A DNA stretch of 64,000 nt, taken from the NCBI GenBank assembly GCA_035236585.1, contig CP141134.1, positions 19,026,414 through 19,090,413 on the forward strand, in the 5' to 3' direction. How positions within the stretch are numbered: position 1 is the first letter of the stretch; every line of letters begins with the position of its first letter. This DNA comes from Warburgia ugandensis (Eukaryota > Streptophyta > Magnoliopsida > Canellales > Canellaceae). Positions 1 through 13,026 of this stretch are shown here, in pieces. The notes beneath the pieces were generated by a model. It saw nothing but the letters and a program-made list of their open reading frames with translations, had not been told where the DNA came from and ran no database searches. Both the position numbers and the translations under genes were made by a program.

Positions 1-1917
1 AGACTTTTTTCTGATTAGGACTACTGAAAGATCAATAAATAAGGATTCTAAGGTGATACCTAGTGAGAGTCTAACAACAAAATATAAGTTAATAGTTATG
101 GATATGTAAATTAAGAGATGGAAGAAGGAAAATGAATTTAATAGGTGTCCAAATACTAAGTAGTGTAACTTAAAAGGAGAAAAGATAACATCATTTATAA
201 ACAAGTAGATGGTAGAAGGAAAGTGGAACACTAAACAAAAGTAAACACAATGTAGACTAACATGGTCGAGTCCATTAAGAAAGTGGAAAAAGATGTATAA
301 AAGACAACCAATAAAGAAAACTTGGTGGTGAAGTAAAAAAGAGCAAAAAAGTTAAAGAGAAATGAGTGTGCTTGAAAGCATGGCAGAGGAATAGAAATAG
401 CTCAAACTTGGAGTAATATAAAAATGCTAAAAAAGGTTGCTAAAAGAGTAGTAATTGATGCTAAACTCAACGAATATGATGATCTCTACTATAGATTAGG
501 GTCAAGAGAAGGCAAGTTAAGATGTGCTTAAAACTTACAGAAATAAGAGAAAATAAGAGTAAGGACTTAAACCATGTTAAATGCATTAAAAGTGACGACC
601 ATATTGTACTAGTCAAAGAGGACAAGATCAATCAAAGGTGCGAAAGTTACTTCCAAAAATTAATACAGGAAAATCACATTGAGAACATAGAGATTGCAAG
701 AATCATAAATCTAAATAATGTTGGACTATATAGATACGGCTATAGGATTTGTAAGATTGGGATACCTGAAGTGGAAGAGGCTTTGAAAAAAGATGAACTC
801 AGAAAAGGCCTTGGGGTGTGATTGAACACCAATAGAGGTTTGGAAATATATGGGAGATACTAAAGTATTTGGATGACAAAGTTGTTTAACAAGATTTTAA
901 AATTGAAGAAAATTTCAGATGAATGAAGGAAAATCTCTATCGTACCAATCTATAAAAATTTAGAGTTGCACTATATATCGTGGGATCAAACTTATGAGTC
1001 TTACCATGAAACTTTGGGAAAGAGTGACTAAGGAGAGGTTATTACACGAGACGTGTGTATCAAAAAAAAATTTGGTTTCAAGCATGGGAGGTGCACCACA
1101 TAAGCTATTTTCCTCCTTAGATAATTGATGGAGAAATATAGGGAGAGAAGGAAAGACCTGCACATGGTCTTTATTAACTTAGAAAAAGCTTATGAGAGGG
1201 GTTTCGCGGGAATACATAGATAAATATAATTTTAAAAAGAAGAGTGGGAGGGATGCACTAGTAAAGATTGATAACCAAGAAGTTACCCAAAAAGGCCACT
1301 TTCGATATTTAGGATCGATAATTCATGAGAGACAAGAGATTGAGAGGGATGTCACCTAAAGAATCCAAGTGGGTTGGAAGCAATGGAGATGTGCCTCTGG
1401 AGTTTTATATGATTGGCAAGTTCCATTCAAACTAAAAGAAAAATTTTATAGGATGGTTGCAAGGCTAGCCATGCTCTATGGATCAAAGTGTTGGGCTTTC
1501 AAGGAACAACATTTACATAGGATGAGAGTAGCCTAAATGAGGATGTTGAGATGGATGACTGGCAAGACAAGAAAGAACATAATTAGTAAAAACATTAGAG
1601 GAAACTTAGGAGTAGCATCAATAGGTAACAAGATGAGGGAGGATAGACTTAGATGATTTGGACATGTCCAACAAAGACCGAAAATGGCATTGATTAGAAG
1701 AATAAGGATCATCCAAGTTGAAGGCTCTAAAAGGGTAAGGGGAAGACCTAAAAGGACGTGATTAAAAGTGGTGAGAATTTTTTTTTTTAATGTTGGATTT
1801 AGTGAAACAATTACACTTGATAGAGGGGAACGGAGGAACAAGATTTGTGTAGCCAACCCCTAATCAGGATAAGGCGTTGATGACGACGACGATGATGATT
1901 ATTATTATTATTATTAT
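1..1917 (+). mobile_element. RTE-type LINE, degenerate, cut by window edge
   Basis: Translated pieces match LINEs A and B further right: the end of the endonuclease region (FFLIRTTERSI), the linker (ORF piece 522-821), reverse transcriptase fragments, then the C-terminal part (KIDNQEV at about 1264, MLYGSKCWAF near 1470, MRMLRWMTGKTRK near 1540). Most of the reverse transcriptase core is missing around 1195-1250. It has many stops and frameshifts. The 3' end is a trinucleotide tail (GAC/GAT then ATT repeats, 1869-1917), typical of RTE elements. It appears to abut or truncate the LTR to its right. Confidence 0.85.
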
Positions 1918-1919
1918 AT

Positions 1920-3865
1920 TATTTTAAAACTCATATTCAAAACATCATCTCTCAAAAATATACATAAGCTAAAATCATACATGACATAATCTCAAATCTT
2001 CTTCTAAAATTTTCACTTTTTAGACCCAAAGGCATGCTCAAAATAATTTCATTGTAGATTCTCCAAACCCACTTTTTCTATTGTTTAACAAACTTGCTAA
2101 ATATAAAATTTTCATTACTTAACTTTATAGTCTCATAATTCTGAATCTCTGCTGTCATTTACAACCCAAAATAGTGTTCAATATATAGGATTTTCATCCA
2201 AATATAGTCCAAAACAAAATCTTTTCATCCTTTCAAAAAAGCCATGTTTAAATCATCATTTTCATGCGTATAAAACCTTTGTGCAAAATTTAATTTTTGG
2301 ATTTTTCAAGTAGGTGAAACCAATTCAAAAGATGCATAATTCTCAAGTTAAAATATTAAGATAAATTCTCAATTTAAAATCATAAGTAAAATGTGCAAAA
2401 CGGTTAATGTTTTAAGATTAGATTTTTATGCACCACTATCTTATTAAGAAAAATGTCTTTGTGAAACTTCCCTTCCAAGCCTTTTTCGACCAGAATTTTT
2501 ATGAAATAAATGCTCAAAACAATGAGCTTTCACCTGATAGTAAACTTTGAAAAATATTTGTGCACTTTTGAAAAGCTTGTTCAAAACAATGCATAAACAT
2601 GTTAAATATTAGGCTGGAAATTCACCAATAACACTCATACAAATCCATTATTTTAGCAACCATGTTTCCCATGCTAGACAAACACTAAAATCAATCATGC
2701 ATTCGTACCTCAATTCTTTAATAATATCCATGAATAACTAAACAAAATAAGCACCAAGACCAATCAATTCCTCATGCTAAAAAAAAGTCACTAGCATTGG
2801 CTATATAAATATATTGAAATTTATTCTAAAACATACAAGTACTTGAATTATATAACATGTTGTTTTAATAGTACTTAATACTCATATAAAAGTACTCAAA
2901 CTCAAGCATGGATAGCATAAATAACATGTCTTGAGCATAGTATGATTTTAGTCTAAAACAAACTGCACAAACCAGTAAATTCTCAACTAGTATAAATGTC
3001 TTTAAACATGAATTTTCATGATAAACTCAACCACGTCCCCTGTCAATATTATGTCCTTAATCTTTTGTGAAAATATCATTTAAAATCCTACAATAAATTT
3101 TTGAAAAAGAGTAATAACCAAGTAGTTTTAGAGTTACTTACCCTATCGATGAAATGCACATTAAAAACATGTTTTTTCCTTGAGTTTTTCTCTTTGCTCT
3201 TTTTTTTTTTTTTTTTTTCTCCTCTAGCATGGGCTGCTATGCTTGGAAGATGGTTTCTTCTTTTTTCTTCTCTCTTTGTCTCCTTTTCTCTTTCTCTTTT
3301 TCTCTCTTTTTTTTCAAGATGTTCAATAGCTAATTCCTTTGGCTTGGACATCTTTCACCTTTATAGTCTTCTTGCTACTTTCCTTGCTCTCCAAGTATCT
3401 AGCTCCTACTAAAACTCCTTTTCCTTTCTTAAAATCCTAACTAACCCAACCTCTTAGTATAGGATATTTTCCAATTTGTTTCTAAAACATTGTCTAGCCC
3501 AAAACCATCCACTCCTCCTTCATGCTACCACTTTCTAATTTCAGCCATTGGATTGTTTGGGCACCAAGTCTTGACTCAAATGCATGGGTCCTTGCTAAGA
3601 AACATCCCTAACCCACTTAACATCATGGGCCATGTCAAATTACATAGCGAAAATTTTAATTAAGAGACATTCCATACTGTTTTGGGCCTTAAGCTCTCTA
3701 ATGTCGCATTTTAAGTGGATTTAACTATAGTCCCACCACTCTATATGAGATGCCTATTATACTCATGTATATTCATCTTTTATTTATCAAATTACATTAT
3801 AATATTTGGAAAAAAATTTAGATTCATTAGAACTACAAATGATTACAAAATCTCAAGGTATTACA
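1920..3865 (-). mobile_element. 3' LTR remnant, Tekay/Del-like Ty3/gypsy
   Basis: On the minus strand the LTR starts TGTAATACC at 3865, directly after a polypurine tract. A TATAAAG motif lies at 3359-3365, followed by a long purine-rich leader (3170-3310 region). This layout matches Tekay/Del LTRs. The far end is not defined because the RTE LINE tail adjoins it near 1920. The apparent open frames at 3088-3412 are low-complexity by-products. Confidence 0.45.
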
Positions 3866-4020
3866 TCATCTCCCCATTTAAGGAATTTCATCCCTTGAAA
3901 TTCTACCATTCTCATTTTCTCCCTATTAGAGTACAAGACTCTAACCAAAATTTCAAAGTCTCTCCATCATTGCTACAGAATTCCCTAAGTCACAACTTTT
4001 GAAACTATGATGCAAGTTTG
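3866..4020 (-). other. Polypurine tract and 3' end of gypsy internal region
   Basis: The minus strand reads AAATGGGGAGATGA immediately before the LTR start, a polypurine tract. Just upstream is GATGAAATTCC in a context resembling the usual end of chromovirus pol (ISRDEIP-like). No intact coding frame remains. Confidence 0.45.
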
Positions 4021-4454
4021 AAGCCATGAAAAGTGGAGTAAACACAACATCTTTCTTGTAGTCTATCTCTATCATAGAAACATTTAGTTATAAAAATGGC
4101 CACCTGGTTCAAAATGGAATGCACCAATTCTTTGTATAGATTTCTTCATCCTCATTAATTACATACCACATAGGTTCATTAGGAAGTTCATCAATATATT
4201 AAAAAGAGTCTTTATTTCTTTCAAATTAAAGATTCCCATCATGGACTAGTTTTGATGCAAGCTCCTTTCTTCTTTGTTGCTTTGTTTGAGCATTAGAGAA
4301 TCATTTTCAATGACCTTGCTTGCTCCACTCATAGCCCTCCCAATTAAACAACCTACATCCCACACTGGGAGGGAAATGCGAAGACATCAGAACAACACAA
4401 CCTTTCTAAAATTTTATCATCAACTTCATTAAATATTCTAGAAAGAGTTTTTAA

Positions 4455-4900
4455 AGAAATCTATTTTTCATAGTTAGCTTTTCATACTTGAAAATAAGAG
4501 TAGCAAATTATTAGTTTAACTCATCAAAGGATATCTGATCATTTACCTTGGTTTCATTGTCAATTTTATGAACAACTTTCTCAAAACATAGGTCAATATT
4601 ATATTCTTTCTCTTCACTTGAGGAAGCATCTTGACACTCTCACTCCATGTGGCAATAAGAGCTTTCATCTTTTGTGAGAAATCTTCTTCTATTTTTTCCT
4701 TCAATAATGGAGAATCACATTTAATGTGTCCAAGTTTCTTTCATCCAAAACACTTCTTGGATGTTGGATCCAACTATGATGTAACCTTCTTGAAAAATAT
4801 CTTTCTTTCTCCACTAGACTTTCTTTTAACCATTTTTTTGAATGATGTAGCTTTAAAATTACTCACAAGTGCACGAATCGATTGCAATAAACGTACATGA
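4455..4900 (-). pseudogene. Copia gag fragment with zinc knuckle
   Basis: Minus-strand translation gives a broken CCHC knuckle at 4709-4758 (KKCFG-stop-KKLGHIKCDSP), with the second Cys codon mutated to a stop. An ALIATWSES-like segment follows, as in plant Copia gag proteins. Frameshifts and stops are frequent. It continues the gag fragment at 7130-7850 after an interruption of about 2.2 kb. Confidence 0.6.
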
Positions 4901-7129
4901 GTGAGGTCAATTTCATGAAGAATCTCACAAAATTTCATTTTGATTAGATCTTATTTAAACTACTTATTCTAGCCAAAGATAGGTTGGAATTGATTTTTAA
5001 GCTAAGAATGTAAACAATAAGGAAAAGAAAACATGCATGGAAAAGGAAATTACAAATAAGGAAACTTGTTGAAAATGACACTTTCTAAAAACAAAATTTA
5101 CAAACTATCTAACCTAAGATCAACACAACTAAACAAATAAACTAGAATTAATCAAAGGAACAACCAACCAACTAAGAAAACCCACCTCAATCACCATGCA
5201 CATGACCCATGGATTTGGGCACATGGTTCATGGAATTGGAAAGAGGCTATGCATGACTTAAAAGCTTGTGTTCATGAAACCTAATCAAAGCATTAACTAA
5301 ACAAACTAAAAACTAAATTGGTCCTAATAAATCAAGCAACTAAGATACATAGGCCTATGAAAGATGCCCATGAAATTCTAAGTAAAAATCATACTAGCAT
5401 GGTATGCATGATGCTTGCACGAAAAGAGAAAGATGCATGCAATGCAAGATGGATAACAATCACAATTCTAAGAACTTTAATACCAGAATCAATCAAGAAC
5501 ATTGCCCATCAAATAAATTTATTAATTGAAGTGAAAAGAATACAAGAAAGTGATGCATGTATGTAGGACTGAGAATCAGAAAGATGCCAACTTTTCCAAT
5601 TATAACTCAACCCAAAAATCTATGCTAAATCACCCTCAATATAATTCAATGATCATCAACATATTCCAAGATATCATGCAAATAAACCGATGAGAAAAAT
5701 CAAGGGAAAAGATGCAAGAATGATGGGAACAAATTTGACTAATATGGATCTAAAACAAAGCAAAGAATAAGTGTGTAATGAAGGGAAAACAAGAATGATT
5801 CAAGGATACTTTTCTCTTGGTTGTCACTATAAGAGAGAAGATGCCTTGGATTTAGAAGAACTAAGCAATGGAATTAAGAAAAGCAGATGAAAAACTCAAG
5901 GGAAGTCAACGAAGAACTATGATCACAGAAATAAGCAACAAGTAAAGCAACACACATATAATGAAAGTAAGGAAACAAGGAATGAAACTAACTTAGAACA
6001 AGCTTAGAAAACCAAAGGGGAAGTGTCCTAAAGGAGGCATGGAATCATAGGAATAGTAACCAAAGAAAAATGAAGTGCAAACACCCTAGCAAGCAAGAGG
6101 AGGGAGGGGCCACTTTTTAATGAGAAAGTGGTACCCCACCCATTCAGTTTTTGCATGGAATTTCATGGGTGTTTTATAGAGATTTTTGGGGTTCTAAAGA
6201 TGAGAAGATTCTACCCCAAGAAAAAGTGGAGAGATGAGATAAGTATTGAATGGTAGAATTAACATGAAATTAGGAAATGGAAACCAACTTAGAAAGAACA
6301 AACCATTGGCTACCTTACAAATCTCCATGTAAGGTGGGAGGTCCCACTTTTTTAATAGAGCATCTCCACCTTCTCTAAACCATGCATGGAAAACCCTAAT
6401 TGGGTTGAAGAAAGTGGAAAGAAAAGGTGGGCATTAGGATTGTTTCTCTCTTGATTGGTTCACCTATGCATGCATTTCTTACTATAAGAAAATCACCTTC
6501 GAATCCTTCTAATTATCCCTTGAAAAATCACGTTTTTAGCACGGATAGCTACTTGAATTTTTTATCCAAACATGCAACTCCATGTGGCATTGACTTAAGT
6601 GGCTTGGTGGCTAACTTTAATAGCTCTTTGCTTGGTGGCCTGCATGGCTAGGTCCCTTAGCTTCAAGGGTTTCATGACTTCAATTATCATGCAAAAGTGG
6701 TGGAATTGCATGGTTTGTGCATGGGCCCTTTCCAGTTGCCTTTGACTCTTCTAATTTCTTTCTTCACTTGTCCTAGGATGAAACCTTGCTTGAGCTTTGG
6801 AATGATTAAAATTAGGTCCTAGCTTTCTATTTTGATCCTGATCTTCAATTCTCATCTTAGTTGATCTTGGTCGTTAGATCATCTTTTCAATACCTACAAA
6901 AAATGAAAAACCCTAATTAAATCCTAGAAAATTATGATAACTCACATACTTACTCTGATTTAGTTCTTGAACATACAAAATATCAAACTTTTGAATCATT
7001 AGTTTAGAAATGTATGTGTTATGAATTTTGGCAAAAACTTAGGATAATACCTTATATTTTATAACACATGAACTAGCAATTGAGTACTTCTTATACAAAA
7101 TTGAACACTTATCATTGAATCTTCTAATG
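4901..7129. other. Unidentified insert splitting the Copia gag
   Basis: This 2.2-kb AT-rich segment lies between the two halves of one gag. It has no convincing frame; the open frames at 5318-5566 and 6427-6651 show no recognisable domain. It is probably another element, but I could not find its ends. Confidence 0.35.
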
Positions 7130-7850
7130 AGAACACAACCTTTTCATCACTATCGATGCAATTTCTTCATACTCATATTCATCAAGCTTGAGTGTTTCAG
7201 CCCTAACCATCTTGTTCTAGGATTCTTCTTCCAATAAATACTTCTTAGTGATTTCATATATAATTAGTGAACCTATGAGTTCAAGGTTTTGGAAGTCCTT
7301 TGCTCCTTGTATAGTAATGACCCTAAGACTCTAAGATCATGGAAGATACCTGAGAATCTTGTTAACTAGTTCACCATTTATTAACACCTTGCTAAGAGAT
7401 TTCAAGGAGTTTATGATGTTGGCAAACCTTGTGAATATTTCTGTAATGTATTCATTAGGCTTTAGTGAGAAAAACTCATATTCATGGAGTATAAGATTAA
7501 TTCTAGTCTCCTTTATTTGATCAGTTCATTTATGGGTGAATCCAACTTGTTCCAGATTTCTTGAGCAAATTCACAAGTTGAAATTTTGAAGTTAGTTGCA
7601 TTAAGTGCATAATAGAGTAGATTCATTGCTTCTCATGTGCCTTCTTATGATCTTCTTCACTGCATTCACTCTTTCATGTGTAGTGTGGAACACTACCTAT
7701 CAAGATAAAAGGCTTGTAAGGGCCTGCTTCAACCAATCTCCACAGCTCATAATCTTCAAATTTGAAGAAAATTTTCATCCTTACTTTTTAGTAGCTATAG
7801 TTGGAGTCATTAGAGAAAGGTGGTCTTTGATTGGGGCTAAACTTCCCTAG
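7130..7850 (-). pseudogene. Copia gag fragment (DUF4219/UBN2 type)
   Basis: Piecing frames on the minus strand gives the order of a UBN2-type gag: a KIFLKFEDYELW-like segment near 7750, a hydrophobic helix (LLYYALNATNFK-like) near 7600, and ELIGSL near 7270. Stops and frameshifts show it is dead. Upstream (higher coordinates) lies a degenerate primer site and LTR, consistent with a minus-strand Copia element. Confidence 0.6.
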
Positions 7851-7934
7851 GATTTGTTCTTGTGAATGCTTCTTAAACAATTTTTATAGATGTAAAAAAT
7901 TGGATCTTTGACACTTTTTGAAATTAATTCCATT

Positions 7935-7950
7935 GGTTCTCTAAACCAAC
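7935..7950 (-). other. Degenerate primer binding site of Copia element
   Basis: The minus strand reads GTTGGTTTAGAGAACC, resembling the initiator-Met tRNA primer site TTGGTATCAGAGC. It sits between the LTR-like region and the gag remnant, as expected. Confidence 0.35.
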
Positions 7951-7954
7951 TGTT

Positions 7955-9070
7955 AGGCCCTAAGATGAGGGTATTTTGGGCCCAAATTAAAATTTTAATT
8001 TTAATTTTAATTTTTACAAGTTTGTGCTCAAAATAGGAAGACAAGTTTCAGAAATGAAAACTTTTGGCAAAGCAAGCTTGTGGATGTTTTGAGTAGATAA
8101 CCTGAATGCACTTAATATAAATTTTCAATCTCCATGCTCTTTTCTCCAAATGAACTCCAATATATAATCACTATACAAAAAAGATCCATTGGGGATAAAT
8201 TCTTATCTGTTAAATAAAATTGCTCATTCAGGAAATAAGAATTCAAATTTAAATTAGAAGTTACCATTGTTGCCTCCCAATCCAGTTAGCTCAATTTTTC
8301 ATTTTAGTTGACTAGATTCCTTTTATAGTAAATCAACAAAAAATGATCTTGGAGGATAACAAGCTTTTCTTCAAGCTTAGTTAGCTAGATTACTACCTGA
8401 AATGAAGCTCACTAGATTTCCATTTCAATTAGCTAGTTGAATCTGATTAGCTGGCTCAATTCTCAAACAAACATATTTTTTTAGCATAGATCTAAAGTCT
8501 AATGGGTTCATAATTTTAGTTGGCTGGATTTCAAAATAATTATACTAATGTTTCTGCTAAGTTTTAGTCAATTACTCTCATTAGCTAGCTCAATTTGCAT
8601 ATGACCAAATTGCATGTGATCTTCAAGTTTGAATTCCAATTTCAACTTCATCCAGTCAGCTAGAATTGAATTTTTTAAATTTGTCAAAAATCCAAACAAG
8701 TGCCTTGATTTTATGAACAGCCAGATTTTAGAAAATTTATTTGCTTTGCTTTTAAAGGATTTAGTAGGCTCTCCCATCTAGTTTAGTTGGCTTGATTTCA
8801 AAAATATTTTTATTATAAATAGAAGGCTAGATACAAAGGCAATCAGTTTGAATTTCTTATACTAGTCAATTAGATTGAAAGCTTAATCTAGCTAAGTCCA
8901 TTTAATTGACTAAAATTGAAATTTCACTTGGCTCTTACGCTTGTGAATGGATAACTCATCCAATTTTAGGTTTGTTTATCTATAAACTTTTAACAATCTT
9001 GCACAAGCACAAATATGTTAGAAACACACAATTTGAGGTTTTGTTATCATCAAAATATGGAGGTTATGGC
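7955..9070 (-). mobile_element. Copia-type 5' LTR, degenerate
   Basis: On the minus strand this region opens with TTTTGATGATAACAAAACC near 9055, a start common to SIRE/Maximus-type Copia LTRs. It carries many diverged short repeats containing TTAGCTAG/TCAGTTGAC-like words. It is followed by the primer-site-like motif and gag. Boundaries are approximate. Confidence 0.45.
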
Positions 9071-9744
9071 TAATAGAAACAAAGTAAGAGGATAACAAAG
9101 ATAGGAGAAGAGAATAACAAGTTGCTTTTAGACATTACCTTCATTTGCTTGTAACCAAGCCCTTCCCCTTCTAACCATGAATCCAAAGTAGGATCATCCA
9201 TAGCTCCATCTTACATGCCACTGATGACCAAATCTTCAACCACCTACTTGACAACCTTAAAGCTATTCTACTCTCATTCGAACTTATTATGCTTCAACCC
9301 AATGAACCATCTCCTAGGCATCCTTCCATTCCCAAATCTTTAATCTCGTAGGCCACCACTATCACTACTGAAAAGAGTGACAAGAAGGGAGAAAAGAAAT
9401 AGGAAATTAAAGAAGAAAGGTTAAAAGGGAAAAAGAGAAGAAAAAGGGATAAAAGACTAGAAGCAAGACAAGAAAAAGAGAGAAGAGACTAAGGGGTAAG
9501 ACAAACATGGGAGAAGCCTAAGAAGCTCGAGGTATCTCTCAAGCTAATTGACTTTCCTATAATGATGGCTATTGCCACATGAGACCTCCATTCACCCTAG
9601 ACCTATAAAAGATCCCAAATCTTTAGAGACTGATCCAATGGACTTAATTCCTACACCCACTAGGCCTATTAAGCCTCAAACACCACCATCAGAAGATCCC
9701 AAACCCTATGTAGGGATATTCATCTTGATTGAAGTGTTTACTTT
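9071..9744. other. Spacer between opposed Copia LTRs
   Basis: I see no gene here. It contains a purine-rich stretch (9370-9500). The frame at 9572-9865 is proline-rich and has no recognisable domain. Confidence 0.4.
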
Positions 9745-11160
9745 TTCAAACCATTTTGTTTGCTTTGAGTTAATTTTGATAACAACAAAACCTTCATTCA
9801 ATGTGTCTAAGAAAGTTTGTGAGTCTGCAAGAATATCCAATATAGTTAGAATTAATGTAGAGTGATTGGAGAAAGATCAAAGTATCAAAGTTCTGTAGGA
9901 AGCAATGCTGCCAACAGAAAAATAGTCAACTGTTTCACTATATGAAAAAAGACTAACTACTTTTTAACTATACAAGAATTGACAACTGTCTCACATTGAA
10001 GATATGAGGGTCTTGCACATCCAGTCAACTATCCCCTTAATTAGTCCAGTAATTTGAAGTCAAGTTTCCAAAAAACTCTTGCTCATTTCACTCATGATTT
10101 ACGACAAATCTAGCAAACTATCTCTCTGACGACAATCAACTACTTATCATTTACATAGAGACAATCAGCCATTCCAGCTAGCTACCTAGTTCCATCCAGT
10201 CAGTTGGATCATGATGAGAGAAGCATGTGAAGATTAAAGCACACATGGAAAACTAGTAAATTGTTATCAATTATTTTGGGGTCAAATTCAATTGAAAGAA
10301 GTTCAACTTTCTATAAAACACAGCAATTGATTACATAACAAATTCAAGTTAATTGTTTTAGAGATCAAGTCAACTATTAAGGGACATAGTCAACTATTTT
10401 GGATAAACAATTAACTATATTTTCACCTCAACTGGAGTATTCACATAGCTTAAAGCATAGAACCGACCGCCCTAGGAGAAGCAGTTAACTACATAAGAAA
10501 TGAAACGGGTTTCTTTTTGGAGTAAAAAAAAAGGTGACTGCCTTGTATAAGCAGTCAAATATCATGAGATAGATTTCAAGAATATTTAACTATTTATGGA
10601 AAACAATTGACTACCTTGGAGAATACAATCAGCTATTTGAACAGACAAATTATAGGGTATCATTTTCATATTTGAAATCCAATCTCCTAGTGAGCTATTA
10701 TTCACCACAACCAACTAGAATTCTATCTTCAATGAGTCCAGTGGCAAGATTACTATAAAATTGAAGGACTTTAAGAGCATTCAAACAACTCATTGTATTT
10801 AGATTGAATATCATATTCTTAAGCATTCAAGCCTACTACTCAAGCAAACAACTATAAAGTCACTGTTCAAATTCTTTCAATATTTTGAATTAAAAACTTT
10901 CTCTCTCTATTTTTATTACTTATGTTGTAACTCCAAGAAAGAGAGTTCTTCTTCAAAATCTTTTTCTTTGTATTTGAAAGAGCAATATAGCTCTTTGTTT
11001 TTATAAAGTTTTACAAGTGTTTGTAAAAAGCAAGAGCTTCCTACAAGTACTCTTTCCTTCGTATTACCACCACAGTCTCAACAGAGATTGAATGTATGTG
11101 TCTTAATTGGATAGCAAAACCACTATAAAAAATTTATGTCTAGATTCTTTGTGCCAAAAT
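9745..11160 (+). mobile_element. Copia-type LTR, plus orientation
   Basis: It starts around 9750 with TTTTGATAACAACAAAACC, the same opening motif as the minus-strand LTR. It has many short GTCAACTAT/CAACTAT-like repeats between 9900 and 10640. It ends with an AGAGATTGAATG and CACTATAAAAA context (11085-11135), common at SIRE-type LTR ends. No coding region is recognisable downstream, so it may be a solo LTR. Ends are approximate. Confidence 0.45.
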
Positions 11161-13008
11161 TATATTTCAGAAATTGTCGCTGGACCTAAAAAATTTGCCC
11201 ACCTTGTTTTTAAAGAAGTAGGCGCTACTGGAATCAATACTAGTTTTTCAAAGAAGTAGACCCTATTTGAATCGGTTGCTTGAATGAATGAACAAAGAAG
11301 AGATTATGTGCGACGCACAAAAGGCAAATATACTACCATATATTTATGAGTGTCTGCGCTTGGATGCTTCGTATACCTTTCTCCAAGGATATTTATGTCG
11401 GTTTAAAGTTATCTAATGAGATCATAGATGCACAGCGGAGCAAGAAGAGGGCAAAATAGGAGGTGTAGATATGATTTACCATTTTACCTATCACCCATCC
11501 ACTGTGCACCCAACCAAATTAATGGCCTTGATCATGAAAGTAGTGGGTCCCACTTGTTTGAAGCGCGGATATGTATGCTGAACTACACGTGGGACCCGCT
11601 CTTTTCATGATACAAAACCATTATGTGATAAGGCGTGCTGCGGATGAACGAAAGAGACAAGTGCTCTCATGTAACAGTTGAGTATCATCCGGGAAACAGT
11701 CTTAATAGATCAGAATACGGAACTCGACTACTTGGAGGTGAGACTTCTCATACGCTACTGGTAACAGAAGGTGAAACAAGAAGAGCACACTGTCCTCGCT
11801 GATTGCCACTGTTGTTTAGGTACGCCACCATAGGATTCGTTCGGTTGATTATGGTGCGCTACAGGTACCTTGGCCAACTGCGACTACATTCTGATCTTGA
11901 TCAAAGGATTTTAAACCATTAATTCGCCATATCTTTATAGGAACCAATAGACATCCTATCAAGACCACCAGCATAAGACTAAGGGCTTGGCGAGGGTTAC
12001 AAAATCCGTTTTATGTGATTATGCTGGATTACTCAATAGATTGATATGGAATTATGTGGAGAACCATATAAACCAGATTTTATAATGGACTTCAAGCGAT
12101 CACAGTCAGAATTGCAGGAAAATATTGTTATGGTCCTAATGGAGTATATGACATGAGAAGAAGAAAAGCAAGCAAGTTTACAGGCAAACCCTGCATCGGA
12201 TGCCAATTCACTATAATTAATCCATGCCCAGTTGTATAACCTGGGTCATGGGTTAGTGGTTCATGACCCATTTAAAAAACGGATAATTCTACTTGTACCC
12301 ATTTAACCTGCAACCTGTCTGGCATGCCACCTCTCAATCTAGAGTTGTTATATAGATCTATTTTGTACTCTATATACATGTCTGCTTGTACCCATTTGAA
12401 CTGCAACCTTCCTGGCCTGCCCTTTCTCCATGATCTTAACCGCTGACTTTCTTGTACTGCACCTTACAAGGCAAAATGCCACGAGCCATCTCCTTCGGAT
12501 TTCACTGGTAACGTTCAAAAGCCCCAAATAGAAAAATCTTAATCAATTAGGAGGTTGAACAACATTTTGTGGAGATGCACGTTTTTCTTGTAGCATATCT
12601 AGATGTTGCCTAGAAGATGCATAGTTTGGATTTCCAATCACAAGATTCTCCAACATGTACTTTCAGATTTCAATCTGTGATGCAGCCAAATCCCACATTT
12701 GGTGCCGAGCTTTTAGTCTGGCTCACTCAATGATCGTACCATCTATTTTACAACTCAAATCACTAAGGTTATGAACATCAAGATCAGCTAAGTACAGCAC
12801 TGCTAAAAGAGGAATGGTCAGATCGCTAAAATCTGAGACCAACTGTATATTTAACCAACCTTACCATAACTTGATTATCTTCAAAGCACCATATTTCTCA
12901 CTCTAATGGCACAGATAGCTCAAGACAAAGCAAAGCCCGAATTTCTGCCGTTAAGTCCTGCCATGGATAGCCAAGGATTCAATAGTCCCATTCGATAGAC
13001 AATAAAAG
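11161..13008. other. No gene recognised
   Basis: This is more complex sequence than its surroundings, but no open frame or splice pattern is convincing on either strand. It could include old transposon or non-coding transcript sequence. Confidence 0.5.
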
Positions 13009-13026
13009 CCCCCCCCCCCCCCCCCC
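13009..13026 (+). repeat. Poly(C) tract, 18 bp
   Basis: This is an uninterrupted run of C. It makes the glycine-rich frame on the opposite strand (12951-13190) an artefact. Such runs are prone to length error in sequencing. Confidence 0.95.
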
